The position numbers and the translations under genes are program-made. Under the pieces are notes generated by a model. The model did not search any database. It was not told where the DNA came from and was given only the letters and a program-made list of their open reading frames with translations. Shown here one piece after another: positions 8,301 to 15,559 of a stretch of 64,000 bases of DNA. Where the stretch lies: NCBI RefSeq assembly GCF_010692725.1, contig NZ_JAAFZB010000093.1, positions 398,310 through 462,309 on the forward strand. The letters are read 5' to 3'. Position 1 is the stretch's first letter; every line of letters begins with the position of its first letter. This DNA comes from Flavihumibacter soli (GTDB taxonomy: Bacteria > Bacteroidota > Bacteroidia > Sphingobacteriales > Sphingobacteriaceae).

Positions 8301-9942
8301 ACCCGGAGAAGGAGGGCAGCTGCCGGGCGATAAGGTGGATGAGTGGATAGCGAAGGTACGTCATGCGACGCCGGGTGTTGGCTTGATCTCGCCGCCCCCG
8401 CATCACGATATTTATTCCATTGAAGACCTGGCTCAATTGATATTTGATCTCAAGAATGCCAACCGCGACGCGCGTATCAGTGTTAAGCTCGTTTCCAAAG
8501 CGGGGGTTGGGACCATTGCCGCAGGTGTTGCAAAAGCGCATGCGGATGTCATCCTGATTTCAGGGTATGATGGGGGTACCGGTGCGTCGCCGCTTACATC
8601 GGTGGTACATGCGGGGCTGCCATGGGAACTGGGGCTTGCAGAGGCACAGCAGACGCTTGTTAAAAATAAGCTGCGAAGCCGGGTGGTATTACAGGCAGAC
8701 GGACAGCTGAAAACAGGGAAGGATATTGCCATAGCCACATTATTGGGCGCAGAAGAATGGGGGGTTGCTACAGCAGCCCTGGTTGCGGGCGGATGCATTA
8801 TGATGCGAAAATGCCACCTGAACACATGTCCGGTTGGTGTGGCCACTCAGGATCCTGAATTGAGGAAGTTATTTACCGGAAAGCCTGAACACATCGTAAA
8901 CCTCTTCCGCTTTATCGCTGAAGAGTTAAGAGAGATCATGGCAGAACTGGGATTTCGCTCGATCAGTGAAATGGTGGGAAGAGTACATTTCCTAAAAATG
9001 AGAGAGGATATTGATCACTGGAAGGTAAAGAACCTGGATCTGTCTGAATTGCTCTATGCGATGGATAATCCTTCAGGACTCACATTGTATAACAGCGAAA
9101 AACAGGATCATGGTATAGCTGATGCTTTAGACTGGAATTTGCTGGAGACAGCTAAAAATGCGATCGATACCCGGGAACCCGTTTTCGCAACCTTTGAGAT
9201 CAGGAATACGGACCGGACTACCGGCACCATTCTTTCTCACGAGATCACGAAGAAATATCAGTCTGCCGGGCTACCGCAGAATACCATTAACTATAAATTT
9301 ATCGGTTCGGCTGGTCAGAGTTTTGGTGCGTTCTGTACCAAGGGTATTTCTTTTGAACTGTCCGGGGAGGCTAATGATTATGTGGGAAAAGGCCTTTCAG
9401 GCGCACAGCTTTCTATTTATCCTGCTAAAGACAGCCAGTTCTCTCCACAGGCAAACATGATCATTGGTAATGTCGCCCTTTACGGCGCTACATCAGGCGA
9501 ACTGTATGTTCGGGGTATGGCGGGTGAGCGTTTTGCCGTGAGGAATTCAGGTGCAACCGCGGTAGTAGAAGGAGTAGGTGATCATGGTTGTGAGTATATG
9601 ACTGGTGGACGTGCGTTAATTTTAGGTAAGACGGGCAGAAACTTTGCCGCAGGAATGAGTGGCGGAATTGCATGGATCTACGATCCGGAAAGTGCTTTAA
9701 AAACGAATTGCAATGCTGAAATGGTTGATCTTGATCCGCTTTCAGGTGAAGATAAGGAACAGATCATTGTGCTCCTGAGGAAACACCACCAGCTGACAGG
9801 CAGTACGGTTGCAAAGTTCTTACTCGATAACTGGAAACTTGAAGCCCTCAAGTTTGTAAAGGTATTTCCAAAGGAATATAAGCGTGTATTAAATCAAATC
9901 ACAAGTTCAACAGGCAGCAAGATAACACAATGGGAAAAATAA
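5395..9942 (+). CDS. gltB: Glutamate synthase, large subunit
   Basis: A 1515-residue large subunit of glutamate synthase (GOGAT), which transfers the amide nitrogen of glutamine to 2-oxoglutarate to give two glutamates. The glutaminase nucleophile is C22 (EHDACGVGYIAQ), exposed after propeptide cleavage as in known GltB proteins. The central and FMN-binding synthase domains follow, with the 3Fe-4S ligands at C1134, C1140 and C1145 (CIMMRKCHLNTC). The C-terminal gxgxG beta-helix domain includes GASGELYVRGMAGERF. Length is normal for the family. The small subunit gene overlaps the last 13 bases, so the two are translationally coupled. Confidence 0.98.
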   Translation: MRSSSTIRQQGLYREAFEHDACGVGYIAQIKGSRSHQIVSDSLTILENMEHRGACGCDPDSGDGAGILIQIPHDFLSSECHLLNISLPEAGEYGVGMLFFPKKATLKEACRAAINKVAEKTGLQILGYRKVPVVIDGIGNTALSAEPDMEQIFILKPAHLRTPEDFERKLYVFKNFITKTIAEQIKLNDQQFYVASLSQNIIVYKGQLTSMQVRRYFPDLQDARLSSAFGMVHSRFSTNTFPSWKLAQPFRFISHNGEINTLKGNLNWFYSGIRSFASPFFSKDELEMLLPVIDNNQSDSACLDNVVELLYHCGRSLPHVMMMLIPEAWDGNEQMDPLKKAFYEYHATLIEPWDGPAAITFTDGKIIGATLDRNGLRPLRYMITDDDRIIVASEAGVLITDESKIIKKGRLQPGKMLITDIEKGKVLSDEEVKNVIINRQPYSEWLDNYKIRLEELPEPRVAFTELSNESIFKYQQVFGYSREDIEMIIKPMAVSGKEPIGSMGTDIPLAVLSDRPQHLSSYFKQHFAQVTNPPIDPIRERLVMSLVGFMGNNGNLLDEDKMHCHCVALKQPILNNTELEKLRSIDTGLFHAKTLQTYFKADKQDGSLQRGLERLCRYAEDAVYDGFEVLILSDRALDSEHAVIPSLLAVSAVHHHLIKKGLRGAVGIVVEAGDVWEVHHFACLIAFGATAVNPYLALASISKLKSDDAVVSSVDFSVLCKNYIKAVGDGLLKIFSKMGISTLQSYHGSQVFEIIGIQQKVIDQYFTGAVTRLEGLDLDDIAREALYKHFSGFTHKNPDVHLLPEGGVYQWKRRGEAHLFNPQTVHLLQHATRSNNYEVYKNYAKLINDQTETRYTIRGLLGFAYHRQPVALEEVEPAEQIMKRFATGAMSFGSISHEAHSTLAIAMNSIGAKSNTGEGGEDEIRYERLSNGDSMRSAIKQIASARFGVTATYLANADELQIKMAQGAKPGEGGQLPGDKVDEWIAKVRHATPGVGLISPPPHHDIYSIEDLAQLIFDLKNANRDARISVKLVSKAGVGTIAAGVAKAHADVILISGYDGGTGASPLTSVVHAGLPWELGLAEAQQTLVKNKLRSRVVLQADGQLKTGKDIAIATLLGAEEWGVATAALVAGGCIMMRKCHLNTCPVGVATQDPELRKLFTGKPEHIVNLFRFIAEELREIMAELGFRSISEMVGRVHFLKMREDIDHWKVKNLDLSELLYAMDNPSGLTLYNSEKQDHGIADALDWNLLETAKNAIDTREPVFATFEIRNTDRTTGTILSHEITKKYQSAGLPQNTINYKFIGSAGQSFGAFCTKGISFELSGEANDYVGKGLSGAQLSIYPAKDSQFSPQANMIIGNVALYGATSGELYVRGMAGERFAVRNSGATAVVEGVGDHGCEYMTGGRALILGKTGRNFAAGMSGGIAWIYDPESALKTNCNAEMVDLDPLSGEDKEQIIVLLRKHHQLTGSTVAKFLLDNWKLEALKFVKVFPKEYKRVLNQITSSTGSKITQWEK

Positions 9943-11408
9943 CAGGATTTAAAGAGTTTGGAAGGGAACTGCCTGCGAAGACAGAGGTAGTTGAACGTGT
10001 AAAGAACTATGGGGAGTTTGTGGGATTGTATCCCGAAACGGAACTGAACCGGCAGGCGGCACGCTGCATGGATTGCGGAATACCCTTCTGTCATTCCGGG
10101 TGCCCGCTGGGGAATGTGATCCCGGAGTTTAATGATGCTGTTTACGATGGTAAATGGGAGGAAGCCTACCAGATACTGGCATCGACCAACAATTTTCCGG
10201 AATTCACGGGCAGGATATGTCCCGCACCCTGTGAGTCAGCCTGTGTCCTGGGAATTAATAAGTCGCCGGTTGCGATCGAAGAAATTGAGAAGCACATTAT
10301 AGAGATCGCCTTTTCAAAAGGCTATGTTAAGCCATATAAACCGGTTTTGAAAAGCGGTAAAATCGTGGCTGTAATAGGGTCGGGGCCAGCCGGGTTAGCG
10401 GCCGCGGCCCAACTGAATAAGGCGGGGCATACGGTGAAAGTGTTTGAACGGGATGATCTTCCGGGTGGGCTTCTGCGTTATGGTATTCCTGATTTTAAAC
10501 TCGATAAAGCGGTGCTGGATCGTCGAATCCGGCTGATGGAAGAAGAGGGAGTGGAATTTATCTGCAATACCGAGGTAGGTAAGAATCAAAACATGCAGGA
10601 ATTCATCAATGCACACGACGCTGTGATCATGGCCGCCGGGTCAACCATTCCACGTAATCTCAATATACCTGGCCGGGAGCTAAAGGGGATTCATTTCGCG
10701 ATGGATTTTCTGAAGCAGCAAAATAAAAGGGTTGGGAGGATCAGCTTTAATGAGGAACAGATAGTCGCGACTGCTAAGGATGTTGTCGTTATCGGGGGCG
10801 GTGATACCGGCTCAGATTGTGTCGGTACATCCAACCGTCATAGGGCAAATTCTGTTAAGCAGTTCGAATTGATGGTTCAACCGCCTGCCGAACGTAATCA
10901 GAATATGCCCTGGCCTACTTTTCCGATGATCCTGAAGACAACCAGCTCGCATGAGGAGGGCTGTGAACGCTTTTGGGGCATTAATACAAAAGAGTTTAGA
11001 GGGGATGAACATGGAAATCTGTCATCTATTCTAGTTACCGATGTGAGCTGGGAATTAGATCCCCTGGGAAGACCGGTAAATTTCACGGAAACTCAAGGTT
11101 CTGAACGTGAGATTCCCTGTCAGCTCGTATTGCTCGCCATGGGATTCATCCATCCGCAGCATGAGGGCATGGTCGAAAAATCGGGTGTAGCACGTGACGA
11201 ACGGGGAAATGTAAAGGCAAAGGAAGGAGATTATCAGACCAGCATCCCGAAAGTGTTCGCAGCCGGCGATATTCGCCGTGGTCAGTCACTGGTTGTCTGG
11301 GCAATCTCAGAGGGACGGGAAGCAGCAAGGAAGGTAGATGAATACCTGATGGGTGGTTCCGTTCTGGAAACGAAAGACAGGCTGGTTAATATGCAGATGG
11401 GCCGATGA
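9930..11408 (+). CDS. gltD: Glutamate synthase, small subunit
   Basis: A 492-residue small subunit that feeds NAD(P)H electrons to GltB. The N-terminal domain has the cysteines for two 4Fe-4S clusters (CMDCGIPFCHSGCPLGN and RICPAPCESACVLG). An FAD-binding motif VIGSGPAGLAAA and a second nucleotide motif VVIGGGDTGSDC follow, and the C-terminus has the flavin-contacting FAAGDIRRGQSLVVWAI segment. The start ATG overlaps the gltB stop by 13 bases in another frame. The operon ends in a strong hairpin at 11418. Confidence 0.98.
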   Translation: MGKITGFKEFGRELPAKTEVVERVKNYGEFVGLYPETELNRQAARCMDCGIPFCHSGCPLGNVIPEFNDAVYDGKWEEAYQILASTNNFPEFTGRICPAPCESACVLGINKSPVAIEEIEKHIIEIAFSKGYVKPYKPVLKSGKIVAVIGSGPAGLAAAAQLNKAGHTVKVFERDDLPGGLLRYGIPDFKLDKAVLDRRIRLMEEEGVEFICNTEVGKNQNMQEFINAHDAVIMAAGSTIPRNLNIPGRELKGIHFAMDFLKQQNKRVGRISFNEEQIVATAKDVVVIGGGDTGSDCVGTSNRHRANSVKQFELMVQPPAERNQNMPWPTFPMILKTTSSHEEGCERFWGINTKEFRGDEHGNLSSILVTDVSWELDPLGRPVNFTETQGSEREIPCQLVLLAMGFIHPQHEGMVEKSGVARDERGNVKAKEGDYQTSIPKVFAAGDIRRGQSLVVWAISEGREAARKVDEYLMGGSVLETKDRLVNMQMGR

Positions 11409-11417
11409 AAGGTCTAG

Positions 11418-11447
11418 CCGGGAAGCGTAAACTTCCCGGTTTTTTTT
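11418..11447 (+). terminator. Intrinsic terminator of gltBD
   Basis: CCGGGAAG and CTTCCCGG form an 8-bp perfect stem around a 6-base loop and are followed by eight T. It starts 9 bases after the gltD stop. Confidence 0.95.
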
Positions 11448-11467
11448 ATTCCTATAGCGGTTCCTGC

Positions 11468-12133
11468 TTATTTTTCTGCAGGGTTCTTTTTTCCTGAAAG
11501 CAATTTTTCAACTGTTTTGTTTATCCTCTCTGCACGGGTTTTATCCTGTTTGGCCGTTAAAACCCAGCTGACGTACTCTTTCTTATTCGTATAGGATAAT
11601 GTGTTGAAAAACGCGATTGATGTAGGCTGGGATTCCATTGCGTTTTGAAGTTCTGGAGGCAGAGTAATGATCCGGTTCCTAACATCAATATATTGGCCGA
11701 GCGCATTATTTTCAATTTCTGAATTACAAACTTCGGAACGCCTAACCTGGCTGGATGGCCGGAAGCGTAAGGCGGTCCAGGTTTCGTTAATAGCGGCAGC
11801 AGCAACCCCGCTCAGGCCATATTTCGCAGTTTCATCCCATGACTGCATCATCTCAAGGTCTGACGTGATCCCTGAACTCTTTTTAGGGTAGGCGATCCAA
11901 AAGATCGTGTCCGGGCGTAAATGGTCGTTCAGCCAGACAAGATCGCGCTGTAATTCTTCACTGTTCAAGACAAACAATTGAACGACGTCATAGGTGCCGT
12001 CTGCCTTTGTAAAAAGCTGCGCTTCCCGGGGCAGCGGCTCAAGTAATTCGCTGTACTGGGCAGGTGCATTTACAAGCAGTACACGGTAGGCCGGTTTAAT
12101 CTGTAATTTTTTTGCCAGCTTGCTTTCTTCCAT
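11468..12133 (-). CDS. YdeI/OmpD-associated (OmdA) family protein
   Basis: A 221-residue cytoplasmic protein with two parts. Residues 1 to about 125 resemble DUF3052-like domains (YRVLLVNAPAQY, DTIFWIAYPKKSSG). The C-terminal part, LPPELQNAMESQP followed by a basic helical stretch with SYTNKKEYVSWV and RAERINKTVEKL, is the YdeI/OmdA domain, named from proteins linked to bacteriocin resistance in Salmonella. No biochemical role is established for it. It follows the RNA methyltransferase gene by one base, so the two are probably cotranscribed. Confidence 0.75.
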   Translation of the reverse strand: MEESKLAKKLQIKPAYRVLLVNAPAQYSELLEPLPREAQLFTKADGTYDVVQLFVLNSEELQRDLVWLNDHLRPDTIFWIAYPKKSSGITSDLEMMQSWDETAKYGLSGVAAAAINETWTALRFRPSSQVRRSEVCNSEIENNALGQYIDVRNRIITLPPELQNAMESQPTSIAFFNTLSYTNKKEYVSWVLTAKQDKTRAERINKTVEKLLSGKKNPAEK

Positions 12134-12134
12134 T

Positions 12135-12674
12135 TTATTCTGGTTTTAAAGTAAGTTTATTGAAAAAATCCCATAGCACAATACCCGCGGAAACCACAAT
12201 GTTAAAGGAGTGTTTTGTGCCGAATTGTGGGATCTCGATACAGCTATCGATCATCTGCATCGCTTCATCGCTCACACCGTTCACTTCATTTCCGAAAATC
12301 AGCGCGTACTTCGTTCCTAACGGCGGTTCAAATTCGTTAAGCATGATACTGCCGGACGCCTGTTCGATGGCAATGATATTGTAGCCGTCTGCTCTCAAAC
12401 TATTGATAGCGTCGCTTACAGTTTCGAAATAACACCAGTCAATTGATTGAGTGGCTCCCAGCGCCGTTTTCTCAATTTCGCGGTGCGGAGGCCGGGCGGT
12501 TATCCCGCAAAGATATATCTGTTCGACAGCGAATCCATCGGAAGTGCGAAAGATTGATCCGACATTATGCATACTGCGCACGCTATCCAGTACCACGGTA
12601 ACCGGCAGTTTGTCCTGCTGTTTGAATTCTTCGATCGTAGCCCTTTTTAGTTCATCAAGCTTTAATTTTGACAT
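12135..12674 (-). CDS. TrmH/SpoU-family RNA 2'-O-methyltransferase
   Basis: A 179-residue SPOUT methyltransferase. The three family motifs are present: NVGSIFRTSDGF (motif 1), LIFGNEVNGVSDE (motif 2) and IPQFGTKHSFNIVVSAGI (motif 3), which form the trefoil knot that binds S-adenosylmethionine. It has no extra N-terminal substrate domain, so it is a minimal form like TrmL or short TrmH. The target, tRNA or rRNA ribose, cannot be decided. It heads a two-gene unit with the YdeI-like gene. Confidence 0.9.
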   Translation of the reverse strand: MSKLKLDELKRATIEEFKQQDKLPVTVVLDSVRSMHNVGSIFRTSDGFAVEQIYLCGITARPPHREIEKTALGATQSIDWCYFETVSDAINSLRADGYNIIAIEQASGSIMLNEFEPPLGTKYALIFGNEVNGVSDEAMQMIDSCIEIPQFGTKHSFNIVVSAGIVLWDFFNKLTLKPE

Positions 12675-12798
12675 GCGGCAAATTAAGTATTTTTAAAACA
12701 CCTGTAGCCGACGATTGTCTTGTAAATTACAGTTGAAAATGATTATCCATTTTTGCAGAATTTTCAATTAATTTTACTCCAAACCAGAGCTATTTATT

Positions 12799-13845
12799 GT
12801 GAACGCCACTCAGTCAGAAGTATTATTCTCTTATTTGAATAAAGATATTTATCGTGTAACGCTCCAGAATGACCGGGGTATGAAAATCTGCCTGAGCAAC
12901 TATGGGGGGTTAATTCAATCCATTATTCTTCCTGATAAATTCAATAATCTAATTGATGTTGTTTTAGGATTTGATCATCTCAAGGATTATATCTCCACAG
13001 ATTACCTTGCGCACTATCCCTATTTTGGAGCAATCATTGGCAGGTATGCAAACCGGATCTTCCAGTCTCGCTTTCCTTTGGGGAATGATACTGTAGAGCT
13101 TAGCAAGAATAATCCGCCTCATCAACTGCACGGCGGCTTCAGCGGTTTTGATAAAAAAATCTGGGATATCGTGTCCGTTAATGATAAACCATTCCCCGGG
13201 GCTGTTTTCAAGTACCTCAGCCACGATGGCGAAGAAGGGTTTCCAGGAAACCTTGAAGCTGAGATCAGTTTCGAACTTAATAACTCAAACGAACTGACTT
13301 TAAAAATTAAGGCCCATTCGGATTTGCCTACTCCTGTAAACATGACGCATCATGGCTATTTTAATCTGAACGGAGATAATAGTTCTATTGCCGATCACCT
13401 GGTGGAAATCCCGGCAGGTCATTATCTTGCGCAGGATAATGACTATGTGTGTACCGGGGGCTTAGTGCCTGTCGAAAATACTGCTCATGACTTCAGGAAG
13501 ATGAAGCCGATCGGGCAGGATTGGAAAGAAGGCGAAGGTTATGATCAGGGCTTCGTGCTTGATAAACCGGATGGGACCTGGGGTAAAGCTGGCGCCGCCT
13601 ATTCGAAAACGACGGGAATCCGGCTCGAAGTGTCGACCGACCAGCCCGGGATTCAGTTTTATACCGGGAAATATCTCAATGTAAGAAACGGTAAAAAGGG
13701 GATGCACTACCGGCCTTTTACCGCCTTTTGCTTCGAGACACAAAAACATCCGAATGCAGTTAATATTCCTCAATTCCCGGATACAATTCTTAAGCCGGGG
13801 GAAGAATACAGCCACACAACTACTTTTAAATTTACGGTAGACTAA
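12799..13845 (+). CDS. galM: Aldose 1-epimerase (galactose mutarotase)
   Basis: A 348-residue mutarotase that interconverts alpha and beta anomers of hexoses. Family signatures are SNYGGLIQSI, GRYANRI, PHQLHGG and MTHHGYFNLNG, with the catalytic histidine in the last, and the catalytic glutamate in TAFCFETQKHPNAVN. I use the GTG at 12799; the first in-frame ATG would remove the conserved first strand. No signal peptide is seen, so it should be cytoplasmic. A VOC-family gene starts 29 bases after the stop. Confidence 0.92.
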   Translation: MNATQSEVLFSYLNKDIYRVTLQNDRGMKICLSNYGGLIQSIILPDKFNNLIDVVLGFDHLKDYISTDYLAHYPYFGAIIGRYANRIFQSRFPLGNDTVELSKNNPPHQLHGGFSGFDKKIWDIVSVNDKPFPGAVFKYLSHDGEEGFPGNLEAEISFELNNSNELTLKIKAHSDLPTPVNMTHHGYFNLNGDNSSIADHLVEIPAGHYLAQDNDYVCTGGLVPVENTAHDFRKMKPIGQDWKEGEGYDQGFVLDKPDGTWGKAGAAYSKTTGIRLEVSTDQPGIQFYTGKYLNVRNGKKGMHYRPFTAFCFETQKHPNAVNIPQFPDTILKPGEEYSHTTTFKFTVD

Positions 13846-13874
13846 AAAACATTCAGTTTCTAAAATCGCCTGTG

Positions 13875-14255
13875 ATGAGCTATCCAACGATTACCCCGTA
13901 TTTGATTGTCCCCGAGGCTGAAAAGCTTATCGACTTTCTTGTAAAATCATTTGATTTCAGTCAGGGCGTATGTCATCACGGTCCGGACGGTAAAATTATG
14001 CATGCTGAACTAAGGCTCGGTGATTCTATGATCATGCTCGGCGATGCCAATGACGAATATCCGGCCAATCCGACAATGATCCATCTGTTCCTGCCTGCCT
14101 GCGATTCATTTTACCACAGGGCCCTTGAAGCGGGCGCATCATCGATCCGGGAACCGCAGGACCAGGAGTACGGGCACAGAAGCGCCGGTGTCCGGGATTA
14201 TGCCGGTAATCAATGGTGGATCGCCTGTGAAATTCTTGGATTTACGATGGGTTGA
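13875..14255 (+). CDS. VOC-superfamily (glyoxalase/bleomycin-resistance-like, PhnB type) protein
   Basis: A 126-residue protein started at the ATG 13875, since the GTG just before it adds only one residue. ITPYLIVPEAEKLIDFL, HAELRLGDSMIMLGDA and GVRDYAGNQWWIA give the paired beta-alpha-beta-beta-beta layout of PhnB-like VOC proteins. Family members bind metals and include dioxygenases, isomerases and resistance proteins; no substrate is predicted. It follows galM closely on the same strand, and its last 14 bases overlap the end of the convergent MFS gene. Confidence 0.85.
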   Translation: MSYPTITPYLIVPEAEKLIDFLVKSFDFSQGVCHHGPDGKIMHAELRLGDSMIMLGDANDEYPANPTMIHLFLPACDSFYHRALEAGASSIREPQDQEYGHRSAGVRDYAGNQWWIACEILGFTMG

Positions 14256-15477
14256 TAGTGTGTAACTTCAATGGGTTGAATGCTTTGAGTTTATACATGC
14301 AGTAATAGCCGATCGAAGTTATAGTACATGTTGCTCCCATAAACCACCAAAGGAGATCAAAACCGCCATGTTCAATCATTACTGCCCCATAAACGGGTGC
14401 CAGTATCTGGGCGGCAGACCAGGCAATAGTGTATAGAGCGGCATATTCGCCCCGGTTGTTTTCGTTTGACCGGGAGATCCAGAATGTATTCATAAACGGC
14501 ATAGAAAGCATCTCGCCAAGGCTTATGACGCACAGAGACAAAATTGCAACCCAGGCAACCGCGGGTAACATGTTGAATATAGCGAACCCGGCACCTACCA
14601 GAAATACGCCCCACGTGATAAAATATAAGGGCGGTCTTTTCCCTTCGAGCTGGTGAATTAGGACCATCTCCGTCACAACAATTATAAGACCGTTTAATGC
14701 CATAAGGAGACCAATGAACTGTTCGTCAAAGTGCCACACTGTCTTGAAAAACACCGGCTGCATCGTGAACAGCTGAAAGAAACAGGAAGCAAAAAGAATA
14801 GTCAACAGGATAAACAGGAGATATATTTTGTCTGAATATGCCGAACGTACGACCATTTTTTCTTTGGAAACCGGTGTGTGTTTATTATTTCTGACCGGGG
14901 GGAGCAACTTTAAGAGAAGCAAGCCGGCAAAAATATTCGTACAGCCATCAACATAAAACAAGAAGTGATAATCTATTGAGGCAAGGAAGCCTCCTATGGC
15001 TCCGCCGAAAGACCAGCCTAAATTAATGGCCAGCCTGTTGAGTGAATAGGACCGGGTGCGATTCTCCTCACTGCTGTAATGCGCAACAGCCGCAGAATTT
15101 GCGGGGCGGAAGGATTCATTGCACATACTCAATATGAACGTGCCGATGCCAAGTGTCAGAAAGGTTTCTAAAAAACTGATCACAAAGAACATCGTTCCAC
15201 CGGTAAGTAAAGCTCCCACCTGCAAATAATGGAACCCTATCTTATCGGTGATCTTACCGCCTATAAAGGCTCCTGCAATAGAGCCTGCGCCAAATAAGGC
15301 CATGATGAATCCAGCCTGGACAATCGTAAATTTTAATTGCTGGGTACAGTATATCGTCATAAATGGCAGTACCATTGTGCCGCTCCGGTTGATAAACATG
15401 ACGAGTGTGAGGTACCAGCTCTCTCTTGTTAAACCACTGTAGGCTTTTTTGTAGAGACCTATTGTATTTTGCAGCAT
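14242..15477 (-). CDS. MFS transporter
   Basis: A 411-residue inner-membrane protein with about 12 hydrophobic segments. After the first helices it has GAFIGGKITDKIG, the loop 2-3 motif of the major facilitator superfamily, and NRLAINLGWSFGGAIGGFLA in helix 5, a motif C-like glycine pattern usual in drug/H+ antiporters. The substrate is unknown. It converges on the VOC gene with a 14-base overlap and stands alone. Confidence 0.88.
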   Translation of the reverse strand: MLQNTIGLYKKAYSGLTRESWYLTLVMFINRSGTMVLPFMTIYCTQQLKFTIVQAGFIMALFGAGSIAGAFIGGKITDKIGFHYLQVGALLTGGTMFFVISFLETFLTLGIGTFILSMCNESFRPANSAAVAHYSSEENRTRSYSLNRLAINLGWSFGGAIGGFLASIDYHFLFYVDGCTNIFAGLLLLKLLPPVRNNKHTPVSKEKMVVRSAYSDKIYLLFILLTILFASCFFQLFTMQPVFFKTVWHFDEQFIGLLMALNGLIIVVTEMVLIHQLEGKRPPLYFITWGVFLVGAGFAIFNMLPAVAWVAILSLCVISLGEMLSMPFMNTFWISRSNENNRGEYAALYTIAWSAAQILAPVYGAVMIEHGGFDLLWWFMGATCTITSIGYYCMYKLKAFNPLKLHTINPS

Positions 15478-15503
15478 GGCAATAAAGATATATAAAGCTT
15501 AAA

Positions 15504-15539
15504 AATAAAGGGCTCCCGATCAATGACCGGGAGCCCTTT
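15504..15539 (-). terminator. Intrinsic terminator of the blaI-M56 operon
   Basis: Minus strand GGGCTCCCG and CGGGAGCCC form a 9-bp stem, extended by A-T pairs, followed by a TTTATTTTT run. It is positioned 20 bases after the M56 gene. Confidence 0.92.
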
Positions 15540-15559
15540 ATTTTGGAGATGCTATTTGC

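Noticed and set aside
8433..8846. 137-codon minus-strand frame inside gltB
   Set aside because: Antisense to the conserved Fe-S and FMN region of GltB, with no recognisable product.
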